A DNA stretch of 5,608 bases from CAYJEQ01 sp964369235 (GTDB lineage: Bacteria; Bacillota; Clostridia; Oscillospirales; Ruminococcaceae). Positions 1 to 5,056 of the stretch are shown here, piece after piece. The notes beneath the pieces were generated by a model that saw only the letters and a program-made list of their open reading frames with translations, was not told the origin of the DNA and did no database searches. Position 1 is the stretch's first letter; each line of letters begins with the position of its first letter. The stretch is from positions 1-5,608 of the forward strand of contig CAYJEQ010000104.1 of assembly GCA_964369235.1 (NCBI GenBank). The letters run 5' to 3'. The translations under genes and the position numbers were made by a program.

Positions 1-15
1 AAAACATATTAAATA

Positions 16-61
16 AACCTATAAGTATGTTTTTAGGTTGTTCAGCAGGCTTTAAATAAAG
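16..61. repeat. Small inverted repeats downstream of rnr
   Basis: Two short dyads lie in the non-coding stretch beyond rnr. AACCTA (16-21) pairs with TAGGTT (34-39) across a 12-base gap, and GCTTTA (49-54) faces TAAAGC (57-62) across two bases. Both are AT-rich and weak. They may belong to the 3' untranslated region of rnr or to a convergent transcript entering from the left. No open reading frame of useful size and no recognisable RNA gene was seen here. Confidence 0.3.
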
Positions 62-103
62 CTGTAGGTGCACCCCTTAGATAAGGAGCACACCACAGTT
101 TTT
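62..103. terminator. Imperfect hairpin after rnr, possible bidirectional terminator
   Basis: CTGT (62-65) pairs with ACAG (95-98), GGTG (67-70) with CACC (91-94), and CCTTA (75-79) with TAAGG (82-86), with a bulged A66 and a small internal loop between. On the plus strand the stem is followed at once by five T (99-103). On the minus strand it is followed by CTTTATTT, a weaker U-rich tail, about 40 bases after the rnr stop. It therefore fits a terminator for a convergent plus-strand gene outside the window, and possibly also for rnr. The internal mismatches make it less certain than the two other terminators in the window. Confidence 0.5.
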
Positions 104-136
104 GCTATAAAACAGAGAATATAAACTTAAGGGAAA

Positions 137-2257
137 TTATTCTACTGTAAAAAATTCTACAAATTCAAAATCAATATTACCAGAGGAAACATCGGCACCT
201 ACTACCTTAATACGGATACCATCGCCAATGGAGATAGTTCTATCAGAGCGAGTATCCTTATACTGCATATTATCATTGTAGATAAAATCATACTCTGTTA
301 TTAAATCAGCCTTAAACATACCCTCAACAGTGTTAGCAAGCTCTACATAAACCCCATGGGAAGCCACACCAGAAACAAAGCCCTCAAACTCCTCGCCAAT
401 GTGATTTTTAATATATTCAGCCTTGTAACAGTCCTCGCACATTCTCTCTACCTGCATGGCGTTTACCTCGGTATTACTGGACTGTAGTGAACCTTCAGTA
501 GCAAAATCACGATATCTTTTCTCGATATTTTCTTTTTTCATATTAAGAAGTTTACCAGACATAAATCGATGTATCATTAGGTCAGGATATCTTCTAATAG
601 GAGAGGTAAAGTGGGAGTAATTCTCTAGCACCAACCCAAAGTGCCCTATATTATCAGAGCTGTATTTAGCCTTGGACATAGAGCGTAGAATAGCTGTGTT
701 TATCATCTTGTGATACTTAGTGCCTTCTACAGATTTTAGCACTGCTGCCAAAGAATATGAGCTAATCTCACCAGCTAAATCCTTAGTATCAATACCTAGA
801 TTAAGAAGCATAGTTCTTAGATTTGATATTCTATCAGGATCAGGATCTTCATGTACTCTAAATACAAAAGGTAGTTGATACTTCTGTCCAAATAAAGCAG
901 CTGCTTCATTAGCCTTAAGCATAAATTCCTCAATAATGCATTCGCTGATACCTCTTTCTCGAGGCTTAATATCTACAGCTATGCCCTGTTCATTTAGGAT
1001 AATCTTAGATTCAGTGGAATCAAGGTTTATTCCACCTCTAGCCATACGCTTTTTATTTAGTATAGCAGATAGCTTGTACATTAAGGCAATTTCTGACAGT
1101 TGGTATTTGTATTTTTCTGCTACCTCAGCCCCAGCCTGTCCAGCGATAATTTCATTTACCTCACTATATACACCCTTAACCTTAGAACGGATAATGGTTT
1201 TAACAAAATCATAGCTAATAAAATCCCCATTTTCATCTAGCTCCATTAATGCAGAGAAGGTTAGGCGATCTTCGTTGGGATTAAGGGAGCAGATACCGTT
1301 AGACAGCTCCTTAGGTAGCATAGGCACTACAGAATTTGCAAAGTAAACAGAAGTACCTCTGGTAAATGCCTCTTTATCCAGTGGGCTATTATGAGGTACA
1401 TAGTAGCTAACATCGGCAATATGCACCCCTAAATGCCAACCAGTATCTGTTTTCTTTATAGAGATAGCGTCATCAAGGTCTTTACTATCAGCACCATCAA
1501 TGGTAAAGATATTCTCAGCCCTTAAATCAGTTCTTACTAAAACTTCCTTAGGGTGGATGCCTTTTTCGGAGATTTCCTCAGCTTGGATTAGTACCTCTCC
1601 AGGGAAATCCCTATATATATTGTGGGAGTCCAGTATTGCCTCACAACAGGCAGCTGCAGATTGGGAAGAGCCAAAAACATTGTTAATTGTAGCTATATGG
1701 TCAAAATGTCGCTGACCATATTTATAAATAGAGGCAGTAACCTTATCACCGTCCTTAACAAAGGAGTGATCCCCACGACGGACAGGTATCTCAATCATAA
1801 AGTCCTTATCGGGTTTTACTAGACATGCTCTGCTATTTTTGATTACTCTGCCAGAGAAGGTATAGTCACTGCGCTGTAGTACCTCCATAACCTCTCCATC
1901 AGGAAGGCCTCTATCATGACCAACTATTCTAACTCGTACTCTATCGCCAGGCATTGCACCTAGGGTGTATCTGCCAGGGATGAACACATCACTGTCTGCT
2001 CCATCAGGACGAGCAAAGGCAAATTTCTCGTGGACACGAACAATAACAGCCTCCACACCTGGTTTTTTCTTAGGAATAGCAAAACCCTTAGGAGTTTTTA
2101 CCACTTCACCTGATTTTATAAGGCTATCTAGATCTTTATTAAAGAAATATTCTTCACGCTTTTTTACATGTATGGCGCCTATTAGCTGTTTTGCTATGGC
2201 TGGCTTTGGGGCATGTTTTCTTAGTTCTGACATAATCAGTGGTGCAAAATTACGCAT
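137..2257 (-). CDS. rnr: Ribonuclease R (3'-5' exoribonuclease, RNB family)
   Basis: This 706-residue protein is a processive, hydrolytic 3'-5' exoribonuclease that degrades structured RNA in the cytoplasm and, in known relatives, works in mRNA decay, rRNA quality control and trans-translation. Domains in order: a winged-helix-like N-terminus (about 1-62), two cold-shock/OB folds (about 67-125 and 133-205), the RNB catalytic domain (about 241-570) and a C-terminal S1 domain (about 620-702). The metal-binding motif TIDGADSKDLDDAI is intact, with Asp254, Asp260, Asp262 and Asp263 in the expected spacing. FRVHEDPD (466-473) and HFTSPIRRYPDL (549-560) are also typical. The protein ends just after S1, without the long basic tail of the E. 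coli enzyme, as is usual in Firmicutes. The start is supported by GAAAGGA nine bases upstream and an in-frame TAA eight codons upstream. It lies downstream of secG, as in many Firmicutes, but an intrinsic terminator separates the two. Confidence 0.97.
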   Translation of the reverse strand: MRNFAPLIMSELRKHAPKPAIAKQLIGAIHVKKREEYFFNKDLDSLIKSGEVVKTPKGFAIPKKKPGVEAVIVRVHEKFAFARPDGADSDVFIPGRYTLGAMPGDRVRVRIVGHDRGLPDGEVMEVLQRSDYTFSGRVIKNSRACLVKPDKDFMIEIPVRRGDHSFVKDGDKVTASIYKYGQRHFDHIATINNVFGSSQSAAACCEAILDSHNIYRDFPGEVLIQAEEISEKGIHPKEVLVRTDLRAENIFTIDGADSKDLDDAISIKKTDTGWHLGVHIADVSYYVPHNSPLDKEAFTRGTSVYFANSVVPMLPKELSNGICSLNPNEDRLTFSALMELDENGDFISYDFVKTIIRSKVKGVYSEVNEIIAGQAGAEVAEKYKYQLSEIALMYKLSAILNKKRMARGGINLDSTESKIILNEQGIAVDIKPRERGISECIIEEFMLKANEAAALFGQKYQLPFVFRVHEDPDPDRISNLRTMLLNLGIDTKDLAGEISSYSLAAVLKSVEGTKYHKMINTAILRSMSKAKYSSDNIGHFGLVLENYSHFTSPIRRYPDLMIHRFMSGKLLNMKKENIEKRYRDFATEGSLQSSNTEVNAMQVERMCEDCYKAEYIKNHIGEEFEGFVSGVASHGVYVELANTVEGMFKADLITEYDFIYNDNMQYKDTRSDRTISIGDGIRIKVVGADVSSGNIDFEFVEFFTVE

Positions 2258-2408
2258 AATATTTAGTCCTTTCTTTTATATATGTGTATAGTATAGGTAA
2301 ACTTATTATCTTAGTCTTTCATCTTTTCTCCTAGGTATAGTTTACCTTTATCTCTGTTAATATAGTTATCAAATGGCATATTTGGGGTATTTTGTTATGA
2401 TTTAAGAT
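2258..2408 (-). promoter_or_regulatory. rnr leader/promoter region with 9-bp inverted repeat
   Basis: This 151-base AT-rich spacer between the secG terminator and rnr should hold the rnr promoter. The best -10 on the minus strand is TATACT (2295-2290), but its -35 partner at 17 bases is poor (AAGACT), so the call is tentative. AGGTAAACT (plus 2295-2303) and AGTTTACCT (2339-2347) form a perfect 9-bp inverted repeat. Between the arms, on the minus strand, AGGAG (2332-2328) precedes ATG-AAA-GAC-TAA (2322-2311), a possible three-codon minicistron. Whether the repeat acts as an operator or as an RNA stem depends on where transcription starts. The rnr ribosome binding site is GAAAGGA at 2273-2267. 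Confidence 0.35.
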
Positions 2409-2436
2409 AAAAAAAAGCCGCAGTTAACTGCGACTT
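2409..2436 (-). terminator. Intrinsic terminator of secG
   Basis: Read on the minus strand, AGTCGCAG (2435-2428) pairs with CTGCGGCT (2423-2416) around a TTAA loop. All eight positions pair, counting one U-G wobble, and an unbroken run of eight T follows (2416-2409, the first inside the stem). The wobble only forms in the minus-strand transcript, and there is no plus-strand T run, so it acts on secG. It lies nine bases past the secG stop. Expression of rnr thus needs readthrough or its own promoter. Confidence 0.9.
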
Positions 2437-2445
2437 AAAGTTTTA

Positions 2446-2682
2446 CTATTTAGAGATTAGTAGCACGATAAGTGTTACTACGAATAGTGCGATACCTGCA
2501 AATTTTGTTATTGCTGATAGGGCTGCTTCGTTAGTGCGACCTCTAGTTTTATCTAATTGAGATTCATTAGCACCACCTAAAGCGCCTAAACCGCCTTTAG
2601 ACTCCTGTAAAACCACAGTTCCTATTACTAAAACGCTTGCAATAATAAGTGCAATAGCGCCGATTATCTGTATAGTAGTCAT
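2446..2682 (-). CDS. secG: Preprotein translocase subunit SecG
   Basis: This 78-residue membrane protein is the small auxiliary subunit of the SecYEG channel, which stimulates SecA-driven export of unfolded proteins across the cytoplasmic membrane. Two hydrophobic segments are visible, at about 3-25 and 58-77. They are joined by a polar loop that begins with the family hallmark VVLQESKGGLGALGG (23-37). Length and topology match the Firmicute family (about 75-80 residues). The start is decided by a perfect AGGAGG (2697-2692) nine bases upstream of the ATG. A good promoter lies about 50 bases upstream and a strong terminator nine bases after the stop, so it looks monocistronic apart from possible readthrough into rnr. 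There is little doubt about the identity. Confidence 0.96.
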   Translation of the reverse strand: MTTIQIIGAIALIIASVLVIGTVVLQESKGGLGALGGANESQLDKTRGRTNEAALSAITKFAGIALFVVTLIVLLISK

Positions 2683-2731
2683 ATTCTTAAACCTCCTAAC
2701 TGAATATTTATATCCATTATTAACTCACAAT

Positions 2732-2760
2732 AGCATAACATAATTATAAAGTAATTGCAA
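2732..2760 (-). promoter_or_regulatory. SigA-type promoter of secG
   Basis: On the minus strand, TTGCAA (2760-2755) is separated by 17 bases from TATGCT (2737-2732), and the -10 is preceded by TG one base away, an extended -10. Transcription would start near 2725, giving a leader of about 43 bases that includes the AGGAGG site. This is the most canonical promoter in the window. Confidence 0.75.
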
Positions 2761-2864
2761 GGGTTTTATTGTAAAACATTCTGTTAATTAAGGGTTTTTC
2801 TTTAAAAATGGTATAAGTTTTCATTTTTTACTTTTCACTCTATTATTATTACCCATAATAAACT

Positions 2865-2908
2865 AAAAAAACTAAGCTGTCACAGATGATTTTACCCTTT
2901 GTGACAGC
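2865..2908 (-). terminator. Intrinsic terminator of the ACT/PFL operon
   Basis: On the minus strand GCTGTCACA (2908-2900) pairs perfectly with TGTGACAGC (2884-2876) over nine base pairs, with a 15-base loop. After TTAG come seven T (2871-2865). It lies 25 bases past the stop codon of the PFL-family gene and separates that operon from secG. The plus-strand side has only a broken CTTATTATT tail, so it acts mainly on the minus strand. Confidence 0.88.
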
Positions 2909-2933
2909 CTTATTATTAAAAATGCTATTAATA

Positions 2934-4295
2934 TTAGTTTTTCAGGCTCTGTAGTGGCGCAGGAATCTGTCCACCACGATTAATAAACTTAGCTGGAGAG
3001 TTTGTGTGTAGCTTCATTATTGGGCCTGTGCCAAATAATCCACCAAATTCTAATTCCTCACCGTCTTTTTTGCCAACTGCTGGCACTAGGCGAACAGCTG
3101 TGGTTTTAGAGTTAATCATACCGATTGCAGCCTCGTCAGCAATAATTGCAGATATAACCTCAGCTGGAGTGTCCCCAGGTACAGCAATCATATCTAGCCC
3201 CACAGAACAAACAGCAGTCATTGCTTCTAGCTTATCTATAGTTAGAACACCTTCTCTAGCGGCTCTAATCATACCAGCGTCCTCAGTTACAGGGATAAAG
3301 GCACCGGATAATCCACCAATACGGGAAGAAGCCATAACTCCACCTTTTTTAACTGCGTCATTTAGCAGTGCAAGGGCAGCAGTGGTACCATGTCCACCAC
3401 AACGGTCTAGACCCATCTCCTCTAGGATATGTGCCACCGAGTCACCTACTGCTGGAGTTGGCGCTAGGGAAAGGTCAACAATACCAAACTTGACTCCTAA
3501 TCTCTTGGAGGCTTCGGTACCTACAAGCTGTCCCATACGGGTGATTTTAAAGGAAGTTTTCTTAATAATATCGGCGATTTCGTCAATTGGGCAGTCCCCA
3601 GCCTTGGACAGTGCTGCACGAACTACACCAGGGCCAGATACACCTACATTAATAACGCAGTCTGCTTCACCTACACCGTGGAAAGCACCAGCCATAAATG
3701 GGTTATCCTCTGGAGCATTACAGAATACTACGATTTTAGCTGCACCCATACATTCTCTGTCAGCAGTTAGTTCAGCGGCTTTTTTTACCACCTGTCCCAT
3801 GATTTTTACTGCGTCCATGTTAATGCCAGCCTTGGTAGATCCGATGTTTACCGAGGAACATACCTGACTAGTTGCTTCCATTGCCTCAGGGATAGAGTTA
3901 ATAAGCTCTAAATCACCAGCAGCAAACCCCTTTTGTACCAGTGCAGAGTAACCACCGATAAAGTTTACCCCTACAGCTTTAGCTGATTTTTCTAGGGCTA
4001 TGGCGTATTTTACAGGATTGCCACCACTTATAGCCAGTAGCATAGCAATAGGTGTTACGGATATACGCTTATTTATAATAGGTACACCGTACTCCTTCTC
4101 AATCTCCTCCCCTACCTTAACTAAATCCTTAGCCAGTCGGGTTATCTTGTTATATATCTTTTCACAGGACTTATCAATATCAGTATCGCCACAATCCAGT
4201 AGGGAGATACCCATTGTTATAGTTCTTATATCAAGATTCTCATCCTGTATCATTCTTATTGTTTCTAGTATATCGCTTTTGTCGATGAATTTCAT
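2934..4295 (-). CDS. PFL-family protein, UPF0210/DUF711
   Basis: This 453-residue protein belongs to the UPF0210 (DUF711, 'PFL family') group. Structures from that family resemble the barrel of pyruvate formate-lyase, but its reaction is not known to me. It appears full length. Conserved-looking blocks are RISVTPIAML (77-86), NAPEDNPFMAGAFHGVGEAD (193-212), SGPGVV (220-225), SLAPTPAVGDSVA (276-288), CGGHGTTAALALLND (299-313), GGLSGAFIPVTED (327-339) and SVGLDMIAVPGDT (364-376). The C-terminus (439-453, including RGGQIPAPLQSLKN) has no RVxGY-type glycyl-radical loop, so radical chemistry of the formate-lyase kind is not supported. No signal peptide or membrane segment is evident; a cytoplasmic protein is likely. 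It starts 13 bases after the ACT-domain gene, with its ribosome binding site overlapping that gene's stop, so the two are surely co-expressed. Family assignment is firm; function is open. Confidence 0.93.
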   Translation of the reverse strand: MKFIDKSDILETIRMIQDENLDIRTITMGISLLDCGDTDIDKSCEKIYNKITRLAKDLVKVGEEIEKEYGVPIINKRISVTPIAMLLAISGGNPVKYAIALEKSAKAVGVNFIGGYSALVQKGFAAGDLELINSIPEAMEATSQVCSSVNIGSTKAGINMDAVKIMGQVVKKAAELTADRECMGAAKIVVFCNAPEDNPFMAGAFHGVGEADCVINVGVSGPGVVRAALSKAGDCPIDEIADIIKKTSFKITRMGQLVGTEASKRLGVKFGIVDLSLAPTPAVGDSVAHILEEMGLDRCGGHGTTAALALLNDAVKKGGVMASSRIGGLSGAFIPVTEDAGMIRAAREGVLTIDKLEAMTAVCSVGLDMIAVPGDTPAEVISAIIADEAAIGMINSKTTAVRLVPAVGKKDGEELEFGGLFGTGPIMKLHTNSPAKFINRGGQIPAPLQSLKN

Positions 4296-4302
4296 TATCT
4301 AA

Positions 4303-4311
4303 TCCTCCTTA
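4303..4311 (-). promoter_or_regulatory. Ribosome binding site overlapping the ACT stop codon
   Basis: On the minus strand the ACT-gene stop TAA (4311-4309) runs directly into the Shine-Dalgarno sequence AAGGAGGA (4310-4303), seven bases before the ATG of the PFL-family gene. A ribosome terminating on the first gene would cover the start site of the second, which fits translational coupling and a fixed ratio of the two proteins. Confidence 0.85.
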
Positions 4312-4578
4312 GATTTTATGCATAGAATCAAAAACATCCTCATGCATTACATGGATGGATAGGCTTAAATCATCTGCAAGGGATTTCATATTGTCGGAAA
4401 ATTCTCCTAGGGAACAGTTTAGGGTTTTAATATCTACGATCATTATCATAGCAAACATATCCTGTAGTATGGACTGGGTCACATCGGTCACATTTGCATT
4501 AGCCTCTGCACATTTAGCTGATACCTTAGCTAGGATACCTACCATATCCTTACCTATAACTGTTATTACTGCTCTCAT
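4309..4578 (-). CDS. ACT domain-containing protein (UPF0237)
   Basis: This 89-residue protein is essentially one ACT domain. ACT domains usually bind amino acids or other small ligands at a dimer interface and regulate an enzyme or regulator. The expected beta-alpha-beta-beta-alpha-beta order is readable: strand AVITVIGKD (3-11), the turn DMVGILAKVS leading into helix 1 (13-28), strand VTDVTQSILQ (30-39), strand MFAMIMIVDI (41-50), helix 2 (58-70) and strand LSIHVMHED (73-81), with the typical end MHKI. This matches the UPF0237 group, which resembles the GcvR-type regulators. It has no DNA-binding or catalytic domain, so a ligand-sensing partner for the PFL-family protein next door is a plausible inference, not shown. 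AAAGGA (4593-4588) nine bases upstream supports the start. It is the first gene of the operon. Confidence 0.93.
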   Translation of the reverse strand: MRAVITVIGKDMVGILAKVSAKCAEANANVTDVTQSILQDMFAMIMIVDIKTLNCSLGEFSDNMKSLADDLSLSIHVMHEDVFDSMHKI

Positions 4579-4623
4579 AATAATTCATCCTTTCTTATAT
4601 AAACAAATTAAAGTTATAAGGTT

Positions 4624-4652
4624 ATTTAAACATATTTTAAAAGTAAATTCAA
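4624..4652 (-). promoter_or_regulatory. Candidate promoter of the ACT/PFL operon
   Basis: On the minus strand TTGAAT (4652-4647) and TTAAAT (4629-4624) are 17 bases apart, and TG precedes the -10 by one base, an extended -10. Transcription would begin near 4617, leaving a leader of about 38 bases. In such AT-rich DNA other pairs are possible, for example TATAAC near 4612-4617. Confidence 0.45.
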
Positions 4653-4725
4653 TACACTAAAGGAATAAAGGCATTGTATATAAATTCTTTTGAAAATTCA
4701 CTAATAAATTGGTGGTTTTAAAGGG

Positions 4726-4754
4726 TGTATAAAATTAAATCCCAATTTTATACA
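4726..4754. repeat. 11-bp perfect inverted repeat in the divergent spacer
   Basis: TGTATAAAATT (4726-4736) and AATTTTATACA (4744-4754) are perfect inverted copies around AAATCCC. Neither strand has a T run directly after the stem, so it is not a typical terminator. Its place between two divergent promoters suggests a protein-binding site or a cruciform-prone element; this is inference. Confidence 0.5.
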
Positions 4755-4800
4755 AAATCCTAGATTAGTAAAGTAAAATCTCATAATTATACCTAAGTTT

Positions 4801-4844
4801 CAGGGAAAACCCTGTAAAAATCAGCAAATGCAACCTGTAGTTGC
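4801..4844. repeat. Two small adjacent hairpins
   Basis: CAGGG (4801-4805) faces CCCTG (4810-4814) across AAAA, and GCAAC (4830-4834) faces GTTGC (4840-4844) across CTGTA. Both are five-base-pair stems. They lie upstream of the best plus-strand promoter, so they would not be in that transcript. No match to a known riboswitch core was recognised. Confidence 0.35.
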
Positions 4845-4854
4845 GAATTTTCAA

Positions 4855-4872
4855 GGTGGTTTAGGTGGTTTA
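4855..4872. repeat. Tandem repeat GGTGGTTTA x2
   Basis: Two exact adjacent copies of the nonamer GGTGGTTTA occupy 4855-4863 and 4864-4872, directly upstream of the TGGTATAAT promoter element, in the place of its -35 region. A partial third copy, GGTGGTTT, is at 4711-4718. It could be an activator site replacing a poor -35, or simple slippage. Confidence 0.55.
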
Positions 4873-4885
4873 TAGTAGAAAAAAC

Positions 4886-4894
4886 TGGTATAAT
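4886..4894 (+). promoter_or_regulatory. Extended -10 promoter for the XRE-type regulator
   Basis: TGGTATAAT (4886-4894) is a perfect extended -10 (TG-N-TATAAT). No good -35 stands 16-18 bases upstream, which extended -10 promoters tolerate. Transcription would start near 4901 and give a leader of about 155 bases before the regulator. The element overlaps the inverted-repeat arm AAACTGGTAT (4882-4891), a possible operator. Confidence 0.5.
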
Positions 4895-4924
4895 TAACAC
4901 AAGGTAGATAGTGATTATTATAAT
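4894..4924 (+). promoter_or_regulatory. Second candidate promoter for the XRE-type regulator
   Basis: TTAACA (4894-4899) and TATAAT (4919-4924) both match consensus well but are 19 bases apart, longer than ideal. Transcription would start near 4931, inside the small dyad ACATA-GTA-TATGT (4929-4941). It may act with or instead of the extended -10 promoter just upstream. Confidence 0.35.
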
Positions 4925-4964
4925 TTAGACATAGTATATGTGAAGGGAGATAAGTTTTGAGGCT

Positions 4965-5034
4965 TTTCACTAAAAGGTAGTGAAATTTTGCTAATACCAG
5001 TTTACTGGCAATGCAAAATCGCCTAAAACATTGC
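4965..5034 (+). repeat. Overlapping hairpins in the leader of the regulator
   Basis: Four dyads lie in 70 bases. TTTCACTA (4965-4972) pairs with TAGTGAAA (4978-4985), followed by TTTT. CCAGT (4997-5001) faces ACTGG (5004-5008). TTTTGC (4986-4991) can pair with GCAAAA (5013-5018), enclosing the previous one. GCAATG (5008-5013) can pair with CATTGC (5029-5034), which excludes the TTTTGC pairing. The leader could thus fold in more than one way just before the ribosome binding site at 5044-5049. Confidence 0.45.
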
Positions 5035-5056
5035 AAATTAAGAGAAAGGCAGGGTT

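Larger units (their letters stand above)
4579..5056. other. Divergent intergenic region, no gene seen
   Basis: This 478-base AT-rich spacer separates the minus-strand ACT/PFL operon from the plus-strand regulator. It holds a candidate promoter for each side, an 11-bp perfect inverted repeat (4726-4754), two small hairpins (4801-4814 and 4830-4844), a tandem GGTGGTTTA repeat (4855-4872), and a cluster of dyads in the leader of the regulator (4929-5034). No convincing protein-coding frame was found: a 61-codon minus-strand frame at 5036-4851 has no ribosome binding site and an unremarkable, low-complexity product. No known riboswitch class was recognised. Confidence 0.7.

Noticed and set aside
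1..136. tmRNA, SRP RNA or 6S RNA downstream of rnr
   Set aside because: The conserved ends and core sequences of these RNAs are not visible in either orientation.
936..1214. Plus-strand frames inside rnr (also 1500-1715, 1622-1822, 1965-2291)
   Set aside because: They lie antisense to an intact RNase R gene with all its motifs and show no family resemblance or initiation signals.
2934..2978. Glycyl-radical site at the C-terminus of the PFL-family protein
   Set aside because: The end reads RGGQIPAP and not the RVxGY-type loop, and no activating-enzyme gene is nearby in the window.
3004..3867. A 287-codon open frame on the plus strand opposite the PFL-family gene
   Set aside because: It is antisense to a well-conserved gene, its product is a Pro/Ser/Thr/Ala-rich string with no domain, and no ribosome binding site fits its start.
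4355..4660. Plus-strand frames opposite the ACT gene and the start of the PFL gene (also 4000-4302)
   Set aside because: They mirror the coding strand of two conserved genes and show no ribosome binding site or recognisable product.
4790..4850. Possible riboswitch built from the two small hairpins
   Set aside because: The stems are only five base pairs, match no riboswitch core I recognise, and lie upstream of the best plus-strand transcription start.
4855..4872. Start of a CRISPR array
   Set aside because: The nonamers are directly adjacent with no spacers, and no cas gene is present.
4851..5036. A 61-codon minus-strand frame in the divergent spacer
   Set aside because: No ribosome binding site, a low-complexity Tyr/Leu/Pro-rich product, and overlap with the promoter and leader of the plus-strand regulator.
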